A stretch of 22,888 nucleotides of DNA from JABCPE02 sp963530615 (GTDB lineage Bacteria; Bacteroidota; Bacteroidia; Flavobacteriales; Weeksellaceae). A program made the position numbers and the translations under genes. Every line of letters begins with the position of its first letter. Position 1 is the first letter of the stretch. The stretch covers positions 1 through 22,888 of the forward strand of contig CAUSDX010000018.1 of NCBI GenBank assembly GCA_963530615.1, in the 5' to 3' direction. Positions 6,442 to 14,900 of the stretch are shown here, in pieces. The notes under the pieces were generated by a model. The model searched no databases and was not told the DNA's origin. It saw nothing but the letters and a program-made list of their open reading frames with translations.

Positions 6442-6449
6442 TATCTTTG
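6442..6449 (+). promoter_or_regulatory. -7 promoter box of mnmA
   Basis: TATCTTTG matches TAnnTTTG and ends only 4 bp before the mnmA ATG. The transcript would be leaderless or nearly so, if this is the true promoter. A TTG at 6416-6418 is 23 bp upstream, at the edge of normal spacing, and lies inside the preceding terminator. Confidence 0.5.
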
Positions 6450-6453
6450 TGGT

Positions 6454-7641
6454 ATGAAAGTAGTAGTAGGATTATCAGGAGGAGTAGATAGCAGTGTAAC
6501 GGCTTATCTTCTTCAGCAGCAAGGTCATGAAGTGATAGGGCTTTTCATGAGAAATTGGAATGACGCTTCAGTTACTTTGGAAGATGAATGCCCATGGATA
6601 GAGGATAGTAATGATGCTCTTTTAGTTGCACAAAAATTAGGGATTCCTTTTCAAGTGATAGACATGAGTGAGCTTTATAAGGAGCGTATTGTAGATTATA
6701 TGTTTGCAGAATATGAAAAAGGAAGAACGCCTAATCCTGATGTGCTGTGTAACAGAGAAGTTAAATTTGATGTATTTCTAAAAACGGCTCTTTCACTAGG
6801 AGCAGATAAGGTGGCGACGGGGCATTATGCTCGGTTATCTTCTTTCACTGATGAAAATGGAAATGAAGTTTACCAACTTATGGCTGGGAAGGATAATAAT
6901 AAAGACCAAAGTTATTTTTTGTGTCAATTAAGTCAAGAACAATTGTCAAAGGCAATATTCCCTATCGGTGAATTAACGAAACCCGAAGTGAGAGAGATTG
7001 CAAGGGAGATAGGCTTGGCAACAGCAGAGAAGAAAGATAGCCAAGGTTTGTGCTTTATCGGTAAGGTAAGTTTGCCGACTTTCCTTCAGCAGCAATTAAC
7101 TTCAAAAGAGGGGGATATTGTGGAGATTTTCAAAGATTTTCATAAATATCATGAAGATTCTCCAAAGTTTGAAAATAAATTGGAAGAGTTGAAATATCTT
7201 TCAGATAAAATTACTTATAAAAAAGAAGATGGTAAGGTGATTGGAAAGCACCAAGGAGCTCAATTTTATACTATAGGACAAAGCAAAGGCCTAGGAATTG
7301 GTGGGCATAAAGAGTCATGTTTTCTTATCAGTAGAGATGTAGAGCAAAATTTGGTCTTCGTGGGAGAGGGTAAGGATTTTCCAGGGCTTTATAGAAAGGC
7401 TTTGAGAATCAATAATGATGAAGTACATTGGATAAGAGAAGATTTGAGGTTAAAGAATGGAGAAAGCATGGAAGTGATGGCAAGAATCCGTTACCGACAG
7501 CCATTAGAAAAAGCAATACTTTATCAATTTGAAGAAGGCTTTTTCATAGAGTTTGAAAACCCTCAGTCGGCCATTGCCGAGGGGCAATTTGCTGCATGGT
7601 ATTATGGAGATGAGTTGTTAGGGAGTGGGGTAATTAGTTAG
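6454..7641 (+). CDS. mnmA: tRNA-specific 2-thiouridylase MnmA
   Basis: MnmA uses ATP and relayed sulfur to make the 2-thio group of wobble uridine-34 in tRNA-Lys, tRNA-Glu and tRNA-Gln. The PP-loop LSGGVDSS (residues 7-14) binds ATP. PNPDVLCNREVKF (93-105) carries the nucleophile Cys99. DSQGLCFIGKV (195-205) carries the second catalytic Cys200. The C-terminal beta-barrel includes FYTIGQSKGLGIGG (271-284). At 395 aa it is longer than the roughly 368-aa E. coli enzyme, because a charged segment of about 37 residues (about 227-264) lies between the GDI and KHQGAQFYTIGQ blocks. The gene is complete. dprA starts 19 bp downstream, so the two are probably cotranscribed. Confidence 0.96.
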   Translation: MKVVVGLSGGVDSSVTAYLLQQQGHEVIGLFMRNWNDASVTLEDECPWIEDSNDALLVAQKLGIPFQVIDMSELYKERIVDYMFAEYEKGRTPNPDVLCNREVKFDVFLKTALSLGADKVATGHYARLSSFTDENGNEVYQLMAGKDNNKDQSYFLCQLSQEQLSKAIFPIGELTKPEVREIAREIGLATAEKKDSQGLCFIGKVSLPTFLQQQLTSKEGDIVEIFKDFHKYHEDSPKFENKLEELKYLSDKITYKKEDGKVIGKHQGAQFYTIGQSKGLGIGGHKESCFLISRDVEQNLVFVGEGKDFPGLYRKALRINNDEVHWIREDLRLKNGESMEVMARIRYRQPLEKAILYQFEEGFFIEFENPQSAIAEGQFAAWYYGDELLGSGVIS

Positions 7642-7660
7642 AAATATTAAAATTTGAGAG

Positions 7661-8761
7661 ATGAATTTAGAGGAGAGCATGTATTCCATCGCATTGAGAG
7701 CATGTCCCTTGGTGGGGGATATGAACTTTATGAAAATTGTTTCTGCAACAGGCTCGGCGAAGGAGTCTTGGCTTCTTTCTAAATCAGTTTTGCAAGAGAT
7801 AGAGGGAATAGGTTTACAGATTAGCAAGGAAATCGGTCAGGATAAATATTTGAAATTTGCAGAGGAGGAAATCAATTTTTGTGAAAAGAATAATATCAAA
7901 ATCAGATTGAGACATCTGAACCAATTGCCTTCTCTTTTGTCTGAATGCCCAGACGCTCCTGCCATTCTTTATCAAAAAGGAAATTTTGATGAATCTCGTA
8001 AGATGATAAGTATTGTTGGTACAAGAAAAATGACGGTTTATGGAAGGAGATTTGTGGAAGAATTGATGGGGGAGTTAAAAGAGAATAATATTTTGGTAGT
8101 GAGTGGTTTGGCGATAGGTACAGATAGTCTTGCTCATCAAGAAGCATTGAAAAATAAAATTCCTACCTTGGGGGTGTTGGCTCATGGATTACATATGATT
8201 TACCCTTCTGAAAATAGAATTTTGGCGAAAGAGATGCTTGAAAATGAGGGTGCATTATTGTCTGAATTTAATTCAAAACATAAACCTGATAGGGAGCATT
8301 TTTTACAAAGAAATAGAATTGTGGCAGGGCTTTCCCAGATGACGGTAGTGGTGGAATCTGCCTTTGGTGGAGGCTCTATGAGTACAGCTAATTATGCTAA
8401 TCAATATAACAGGGAAGTTTTCGCACTTTCTGGCAGAATTTCGGATAAATATAGTCAAGGTTGTAATTTGCTCATTGCACAAAATAAAGCAAGGATAATT
8501 TCTTCATATCAAGATATTATAGAAGAATTAGGAGAATCTAAAATAGAAAAACAAGGACAACTTTTTGTTCCTAAAGAAGTGGAGTTAGAAGATTCGTTAA
8601 AACCAATTTACCAAATTATAGAAGAAAATCCATTGATAACCTTGGATGAAATGAGTGAACGCTTAGAAATATTACCTTTTAAATTATTACCTATTCTATT
8701 AAATTTAGAATTGTTAGGATACATTAAGGCTTTATCTGGTAAGCGATATGAGGTGAGTTAG
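7661..8761 (+). CDS. dprA: DNA-processing protein DprA
   Basis: DprA binds incoming single-stranded DNA and loads RecA during natural transformation. Order: an N-terminal helical (SAM/HhH-like) region (residues 1-80); the Rossmann-like domain with SIVGTRKMTVYG (117-128), VVSGLAIGTDSLAH (146-159), YPSENR (181-186), FLQRNRIVAGLS (214-225) and GGGSMSTA (236-243); and a C-terminal winged-helix domain (about 300-366). In the usual GLAxGID motif the Ile is replaced by Thr (GLAIGTD), a conservative change in context. The length (366 aa) is normal. An internal Met at residue 7 is an alternative start. It sits 19 bp after mnmA; a weak CCCT/AAGGG dyad after the stop is not a convincing terminator. Confidence 0.95.
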   Translation: MNLEESMYSIALRACPLVGDMNFMKIVSATGSAKESWLLSKSVLQEIEGIGLQISKEIGQDKYLKFAEEEINFCEKNNIKIRLRHLNQLPSLLSECPDAPAILYQKGNFDESRKMISIVGTRKMTVYGRRFVEELMGELKENNILVVSGLAIGTDSLAHQEALKNKIPTLGVLAHGLHMIYPSENRILAKEMLENEGALLSEFNSKHKPDREHFLQRNRIVAGLSQMTVVVESAFGGGSMSTANYANQYNREVFALSGRISDKYSQGCNLLIAQNKARIISSYQDIIEELGESKIEKQGQLFVPKEVELEDSLKPIYQIIEENPLITLDEMSERLEILPFKLLPILLNLELLGYIKALSGKRYEVS

Positions 8762-8783
8762 TACCCTATAACAAGGGAGAGTT

Positions 8784-8813
8784 TTGTTACAAAAATATTA
8801 TTTCGTATCTTTA
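8784..8813 (+). promoter_or_regulatory. Flavobacterial-type promoter of the metalloprotease gene
   Basis: TTG (8784-8786) and TATCTTTA (8806-8813) are separated by 19 bp, the expected spacing for TTG-N17-23-TAnnTTTG. Only the last base of the -7 box departs from consensus. The start codon is 20 bp downstream. Confidence 0.6.
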
Positions 8814-8833
8814 TAAAAATTTTTTGAAATATT

Positions 8834-10090
8834 ATGAGAAAAAATATCTATTATTTATTGGTTTTTCTATCAATGATGTCTTATGGACAAGGAAGGGTAG
8901 GAATAAATACAACCAATCCAGAAGTAACCCTTGATATTAAAGAAGTACCAATATCAGAGATGCCAGCGGGGACTCCACAAGGGGTATCCTTTCCTAATTT
9001 TACAACACAGGAGAGAAATACATTCAAAAATGTAAAGGAGGGAACGATGATTTATAATACAGATAAAAAATCTTTGGAGATTTATACTTCTGTGGGAGAT
9101 GTGCAAGGGTGGTATAGAATGGGTGTGATAAATGAACCAATTCCATCTACAAGAATGATTACTAAAGCGGATGTAGCAGATAAACAGAAGATTATGTTTC
9201 AGGATGATGAGTCTGAGTCAGTTCTTTTTAATGAGCAGGAAAGAGGTTTTTATTTGAATGCAATGCTTCAAGTGAAGAAGATAGATGAGAATAAGTTTAG
9301 GGTTCGTAATTTTTTACCGCATACCTTTGAGAATGTAGAGGTATATTTTAAAAATTCAAATATATCCAAACCATTGAAAGTGGCCGTCATAGAAGAGCTT
9401 GCTTCTTTGGCTGAAATGGAGATAGATTTACCTTTTGAAAATGAGAAAGTTCGCCTTGAAGATGAGGAGGGAAATAGTGAAGAGTATGATGTATCAACTT
9501 TAAAAACAAATGATTATACTCTGAGTGTAGATGTTCCTGATGATAGATTGTTTAACAAGATAAAAACTATCAAGCATAACACATTTATTAGTTTTGGTAA
9601 ATATGGTACTGGGAACTGGGGAGCAACAACTGCTAGACATATTCGTTTGTATTTACCTACTATAGCTAATATGGCTTATCTTTATAGTCATCCAAAGTTT
9701 AAAGATAAATTTATAAATTTTAAGCATAGACTTTATGATAATAATAAAAAAGATATTGATAGAGAGGCTGTTTATAATAAAATATTTACAATTCAGAAGC
9801 AGCATTTTGGAGTAACTACTGGAGTAGAAGGATTAGGAGGAGGAGGTGTTTTTGGAATACATGAGCGTTTTTTAGCAAATGATGATTATTATAGTCAACT
9901 TAGTCATTGGCCTCTGGAATGTTGGGCTCATGAGTTTGGACATGAATTAGGATATAGTCATGCTAGTAACATGACATATAAGGATGGAACAACTAAAACA
10001 GGGTATGTAGATATAGTAATAAGATTATTTGGGGATTTAATCAGGGTTGGAGATTTGCCTTTTTGGAAGAATCCTTACAAGAGTAATTGA
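8834..10090 (+). CDS. Secreted metzincin-like zinc metalloprotease (418 aa)
   Basis: A signal peptide is clear (residues 1-19, basic start, hydrophobic core, likely cut after SYGQG or nearby). The next 80 residues match a module common at the front of flavobacterial surface proteins: RVGINTTNPEVTLDIKE (21-37), NFTTQERNTF (55-64), GTMIYNTDKKSLEIY (70-84) and a closing GWYRMG. Residues 100-300 are unrecognised. Near the C-terminus HEFGHELGYSH (366-376) fits the metzincin zinc site HEXXHXXGXXH exactly, with a following NMTY that could supply the Met-turn. No type IX secretion C-terminal domain is visible, so export is probably to the periplasm or cell surface by Sec. Substrate unknown. It has its own promoter and converges on tig. 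Confidence 0.8.
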   Translation: MRKNIYYLLVFLSMMSYGQGRVGINTTNPEVTLDIKEVPISEMPAGTPQGVSFPNFTTQERNTFKNVKEGTMIYNTDKKSLEIYTSVGDVQGWYRMGVINEPIPSTRMITKADVADKQKIMFQDDESESVLFNEQERGFYLNAMLQVKKIDENKFRVRNFLPHTFENVEVYFKNSNISKPLKVAVIEELASLAEMEIDLPFENEKVRLEDEEGNSEEYDVSTLKTNDYTLSVDVPDDRLFNKIKTIKHNTFISFGKYGTGNWGATTARHIRLYLPTIANMAYLYSHPKFKDKFINFKHRLYDNNKKDIDREAVYNKIFTIQKQHFGVTTGVEGLGGGGVFGIHERFLANDDYYSQLSHWPLECWAHEFGHELGYSHASNMTYKDGTTKTGYVDIVIRLFGDLIRVGDLPFWKNPYKSN

Positions 10091-10108
10091 TAAAATAGAG
10101 TTAGTTAT

Positions 10109-10148
10109 AAAAAAGTGCGGTTTAACATTGTTGAACCGCACTTTTTTT
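10109..10148. terminator. Bidirectional terminator between metalloprotease gene and tig
   Basis: An A-run then GTGCGGTT (10109-10122) pairs with AACCGCAC and a T-run (10134-10147). An inner AAC/GTT stem closes an ATT loop at 10127-10129. T-runs exist on both strands, so the hairpin can end both converging transcripts. Confidence 0.9.
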
Positions 10149-10149
10149 A

Positions 10150-11493
10150 TTAGTCTTCTTTTTTAGTTTGAATTTCTTTCATGAAATCATCATAAGAAAG
10201 TTCTTTTTCTGTTTTATTAGATTTTTCTAAAACAACGCCTCTAATTTTGATAAGGAGTACTTCAGATGAATATCTTCTCATTTGCTCTCTATCTCTAAGC
10301 ATTTCAAGTACATACTTATGAAGTTCTTCATCTCCAATATGATGCACTCCGTGAGACATTAGTTGGTTTCTGAAAGAAAGTTTAGCATGGCTTAATACTT
10401 CCTCAAAATCATATTGAATATTATTTGCTGTTCTTAATTTATTTTCAACCATTTGGGTTTTCAAGAAAGCTCTTTCATTTTCAATGATTTGTTTTGCTTG
10501 TTCCTCATCTTTTATATTAGGGTTAGAATACATTACCCATTTTGTTAAGAATGCATCAGGAATTACCAAGAAGTCTTCTTTATAGATTTGCTCTAAAATT
10601 TTATTTACAAAAACTGCCTCAGAGTTTTGTTGGAAGAAATCATCTAACTCGGATTTTACTCTTGCTCTTAGTCCTTCTTCGGATTTTATCTCATCTTTTC
10701 CGTAGATTTTATCAAATAATTCTTGGTTAAGTTCCGCATCTTTTAATTCAAAGATTTCATTGATAGTAACTTTAAATTTTTCATTTTTGAAATGAGTTAT
10801 TTCCACATCATGAAATCCAAATTCCTTTGCTAATTCATTTTCATTAGCTGTAAGTTCTTCTATGCTTAATTCTTTTTCTTCCCCTACTTTTAGGTCTTTC
10901 ACGAAAGCAAAAGCAGCTTTGTTTTCTTCAGTTGCAGAAAGATATTTAGGTTTGTGGATAGCAGGAGCATCATCCTCTGTAATTTCAGAAACCTCAAAAT
11001 TTACATGACTCTTTTTTGTTGCTTTGTTTTTAGCAACTTTTTCTGCAAATCTTTTTTGCATATTGCCAATACTTTTTTGAACTTCTTTATCTCCTGCTTC
11101 TACTTTATAATATTCTGCAGAATATTTAGATAAATCAATTTCGAACTCTGGTTCAAAACCAATTTCAAAGCTTACAGAAACTTCCTCTGCATTAAAATCT
11201 AATGCTTGTGTTTCTTGTGGGATAGGTTGTCCCAAAAGTCTAAGGTTGTTATCAGCGATATATTTATTTAGCGTATCTGATACTTGTTTGTTGATTTCGT
11301 CTAATGTAACGGCTTCTTCATATTGTTTTCTGATAAGGCTCATGGGAGCTTTACCTTTTCTAAAACCAGGGATTGTTGCTCTTTTTGCATAAGAGTTTAA
11401 CGCTCCGTCTACTTGTTCTTTGTAGTCTGCTTTATTCAATGTAACAGTAAGCAAAGCACTTACCTCATCGTGGTTAGTTCTCGTAACATTCAT
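10150..11493 (-). CDS. tig: Trigger factor (ribosome-bound chaperone)
   Basis: Trigger factor binds ribosomal protein L23 at the exit tunnel and shields nascent chains. The N-terminal ribosome-binding domain starts MNVTRTNHDEVSALLTVTLN and carries the signature IPGFRKGKAP (about residues 41-50). The middle part (about 150-250) has FEVSEITEDD and VGEEKELSIEELT-like segments in place of a well-conserved FKBP-type PPIase core. The long C-terminal helical arms run from about 260 to 447 and end in a charged Lys/Glu/Asp tail. The length (447 aa) is normal for Bacteroidota. It is transcribed away from rpoB, and clpX/clpP, its common neighbours in other bacteria, are not in this window. Confidence 0.95.
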   Translation of the reverse strand: MNVTRTNHDEVSALLTVTLNKADYKEQVDGALNSYAKRATIPGFRKGKAPMSLIRKQYEEAVTLDEINKQVSDTLNKYIADNNLRLLGQPIPQETQALDFNAEEVSVSFEIGFEPEFEIDLSKYSAEYYKVEAGDKEVQKSIGNMQKRFAEKVAKNKATKKSHVNFEVSEITEDDAPAIHKPKYLSATEENKAAFAFVKDLKVGEEKELSIEELTANENELAKEFGFHDVEITHFKNEKFKVTINEIFELKDAELNQELFDKIYGKDEIKSEEGLRARVKSELDDFFQQNSEAVFVNKILEQIYKEDFLVIPDAFLTKWVMYSNPNIKDEEQAKQIIENERAFLKTQMVENKLRTANNIQYDFEEVLSHAKLSFRNQLMSHGVHHIGDEELHKYVLEMLRDREQMRRYSSEVLLIKIRGVVLEKSNKTEKELSYDDFMKEIQTKKED

Positions 11494-11515
11494 TTCTCTG
11501 AAATTTTATAAAGTG

Positions 11516-11523
11516 CAAAAATA
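11516..11523 (-). promoter_or_regulatory. -7 promoter box of tig
   Basis: Read on the minus strand this is TATTTTTG, matching TAnnTTTG, 22 bp before the tig start. No TTG at standard spacing was found. Confidence 0.45.
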
Positions 11524-11638
11524 CAATTTTTATTTGAAAAATAATATAATAAAATTACTTTTTATTCTGCTTTTAGTGGATGATTATTCTCATATAGGTG
11601 GAAGATTGTCCTTGCAGGTAAAAATATTTATTAATAAT

Positions 11639-11671
11639 TTGGGAGTGAATGTGATAAAATTTATATATTTG
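11639..11671 (+). promoter_or_regulatory. Likely rpoB promoter
   Basis: TTG (11639-11641) and TATATTTG (11664-11671), a perfect TAnnTTTG, are 22 bp apart. Transcription would start near 11677, giving an rpoB leader of about 240 nt. Confidence 0.6.
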
Positions 11672-11726
11672 CAGACCATTTGTACAAATTTGGAGAATAT
11701 ATAACTCAATAAGGATATGCATTGTA

Positions 11727-11750
11727 CTCTTATACGCTAATGTATAAGGG
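11727..11750 (+). promoter_or_regulatory. Hairpin in the rpoB leader
   Basis: CTCTTATAC (11727-11735) pairs with GTATAAGGG (11742-11750) over 9 bp with one T-G wobble and a GCTAAT loop. It is followed by GATTTTGTGTTTT, so it could act as an attenuator or a protein-binding site. No known RNA family is recognised. Confidence 0.5.
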
Positions 11751-11916
11751 GATTTTGTGTTTTATTATGAGTAGTATATTGATGGGTGAAAAATATTTTG
11801 CACTACGCTGTGAAAAGATATATCAGTGTTGCGTGGGATTGCGGAGTATCCGTTTTGACCAAATATTTTCTGTGAACAAAATATTTTTAATAACATTTCT
11901 TTTTTAGAGTTTTTTT

Positions 11917-14900
11917 ATGAGTAAATCAAAAACGACGAAAAACACTCAGGGAAACGAAAGGATTAACTTCTCTTCCGCAAAGGGGAATGTAGAAGTTCCA
12001 GATTTCTTGGATATTCAGATAGAGTCATTCAAGGAATTTTTCCAGATGGATACGCTACCTGAGGACAGAGTGAAGGAGGGGTTGTACAAAACCTTTCAAG
12101 AAAACTTCCCAATTACGGATTCTAGGAATCAATTCGTATTAGAATTTTTGGATTATATGGTGGATTCTCCTCGTTATTCAATCGAAGAATGTGTGGAAAG
12201 AGGATTGACATATAGTGTGCCTTTGAAAGCAAGATTGAAATTATACTGTACGGATCCTGAACATGAGGATTTTGAAACGGTTATTCAAGATGTTTTTTTA
12301 GGGCCAGTTCCATATATGACACCAAGTGGTTCCTTTATTATAAATGGTGCTGAAAGGGTGGTTGTTACCCAATTGCATCGTTCACCAGGGGTGTTTTTTG
12401 GGCAAACATACCATGCGAATGGGACTAAATTATACTATTCAAGAATTATTCCGTTTAAAGGGTCTTGGATGGAATTTACTACGGATATCAACAATGTAAT
12501 GTATGCTTACATTGACCGTAAGAAAAAATTGCCTTTTACCACTTTGTTAAGAGCTATTGGTTATGAATCTGATAAGGATATTCTTCAGATTTTTGATTTG
12601 GCGGAAGAAGTGAAAGTTTCTAAAACTACCTTGAAAAAAGTAGAGGGAAGAATTTTAGCTGCAAGAGTTTTAAATACATGGTTTGAAGATTTTGTAGACG
12701 AAGATACAGGTGAGGTAGTATCTATTGAGAGAAATGAAATTATTCTTGATAGAGAAACTGTTTTAGAGCAGGAGCATTTAGATTTGATTTTAGAATCAGG
12801 GGTGAAAACCATCTTGTTACATAAAGAAAATAGTAGCGAGTTTTCTATCATTCAAAATACATTACAAAAAGACCCTACAAACTCTGAAAAAGAGGCGGTA
12901 GAGTACATTTATCGTCAGTTAAGAAATGCAGATCCGCCAGATGAAGAAACTGCGAGAGGAATTATAGAAAAGTTATTTTTCTCTGAGCAGAGATATTCAT
13001 TAGGAGAAGTAGGGCGTTATCGATTGAATAAAAAATTAGGATTAAATATTCCTGTAGAAACAGAGGTCTTAACGAGAGAGGATATTATTGCGATAGTTCA
13101 TCATTTGATTGAATTAGCTAATTCTAAGGCAGAGGTAGATGATATTGACCATTTGTCAAATAGAAGAATTAAAACAGTAGGAGAACAATTGGCGGGTCAG
13201 TTTGGTATAGGTCTTTCAAGAATTGCTAGAACGATAAAGGAAAGGATGAATGTTCGTGATAATGAAATATTTACTCCTGTAGATTTAGTAAATGCAAAAA
13301 CATTGACCTCAGTGGTAAATTCGTTCTTTGGAACGAACCAATTATCACAGTTTATGGATCAAACTAATCCATTGTCAGAGGTTACACATAAGCGTAGATT
13401 ATCTGCATTAGGTCCAGGAGGTTTATCGAGAGAGAGAGCAGGTTTTGAGGTGCGAGATGTACACCATACGCATTACGGTAGAATTTGTCCTATTGAAACT
13501 CCAGAAGGTCCAAACATTGGATTGATTTCTTCATTGGGTTGTTATGCTAAAATTAACAATTTAGGATTTATTGAAACTCCTTATAGAAAGGTAGAAAACG
13601 GAAGGGTAGATTTTGAAGGAGCGCCGATTTATCTTAATGCAGAAGATGAAGAGTCTAAAGTAATTGCACAGGCGAATGTGGAGTTAAATGATGATGGGAC
13701 TTTTGCAACAAATAGAGTAATTGCCCGTTTAGATGGGGATTATCCAGTAGTAGAGCCAGAGGAAGTTCATTTGATAGACATCGCACCGAATCAGATTTCG
13801 GGGATTTCAGCATCATTGATTCCTTTCTTGGAGCATGATGATGCGAACCGAGCATTGATGGGGTCAAACATGATGCGTCAGGCGGTTCCATTGTTGAAGC
13901 CTGAAGCTCCGATTGTAGGAACAGGATTGGAGAGACAAGTAGCAAAGGATTCTAGAATTTTGATTAATGCCGAAGGGAGAGGTGTAGTAGAGTATGTAGA
14001 TGCGGATAGGATTGTTATAAAATATGACAGAACGGATAGTGAAGATTTAGTTTCATTTGATTCCGCAACGAAAACTTATTATCTTACAAAGTTCAGAAAA
14101 ACCAATCAATCTACAACGATTACACTAAAACCAAATGTAAAAGTGGGAGATGTAGTAGAAAAAGGACAAGTCCTTTGTGATGGTTATGCTACAGAAAATG
14201 GGGAGTTGGCATTAGGTAGAAACTTAGTGGTAGCTTTCATGCCTTGGCAAGGATATAACTTTGAGGATGCTATTGTTATCAATGAAAAGGTTGTTCGTGA
14301 AGATTGGTTTACTTCTATTCATGTAGATGAGTATTCATTGGAAGTAAGAGATACCAAATTAGGTATGGAGGAACTGACTGCAGATATCCCAAATATATCA
14401 GAAGATGCTACGAAAGACCTTGATGAAAATGGTATGATCAGAATAGGAGCAGAGGTGAAGCCAGGAGATATTCTTATTGGTAAAATCACACCAAAAGGAG
14501 AGTCTGATCCTACGCCAGAAGAAAAGCTTCTTAGAGCAATTTTTGGAGATAAGGCAGGAGATGTAAAAGATGCTTCATTGAAAGCAGATGCTTCATTAAG
14601 AGGAGTGGTTATTGATAAAAAATTATTCTCAAGAAATATCAAGGATAGAAAGAAAAGAAGTGAGGAAAAATTGAAATTGGAAGAAATAGAAAATAAATTC
14701 CAAGTTCAGTTTAAAAAATTAAGAGAAACACTTCTAGAGAAATTAAATACCATTGTAACTAATAAAGTTTCACAAGGGGTTGTTAATAATTTAGATGAAG
14801 AAATTATTGCTAAAGGAGCGAAATTTACATTAAAATTATTGACTAGTATTGAGAATTATAGAGAGGTAAAAGGAACAAATTGGACAGAGTCTGAAGAAGA

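Larger units (their letters stand above)
11494..11916. other. Divergent tig-rpoB intergenic region (423 bp)
   Basis: It holds the tig -7 box (minus strand), an rpoB promoter and a leader of about 240 nt. Two short ORFs (11513-11704 and 11722-11907) have no supporting features and overlap the promoter and leader elements, so they are not called. The 3' half contains three copies of AATATTTT (around 11790, 11860 and 11880) and a CGGA-GTA-TCCG mini-hairpin near 11845. The usual rplJ and rplL genes are not here. Confidence 0.6.

Noticed and set aside
7661..8761. DprA defective because GLAxGID reads GLAIGTD
   Set aside because: All other motifs are intact and the change is in a position that tolerates variation; the gene is full length.
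8762..8783. Terminator after dprA
   Set aside because: The CCCT/AAGGG dyad has only four or five pairs and no proper T-run, which is too weak to call.
11513..11907. Two short plus-strand ORFs in the tig-rpoB gap
   Set aside because: They overlap the tig and rpoB promoter elements and the rpoB leader hairpin. Their compositions are those of translated AT-rich DNA, with no conserved-looking segment.
13318..13440. Rifampicin-resistance change in RpoB
   Set aside because: The Asp, His and Ser positions that most often mutate are all of the sensitive type. The Thr-Asn in place of E. coli Ser-Ser looks like a group difference.
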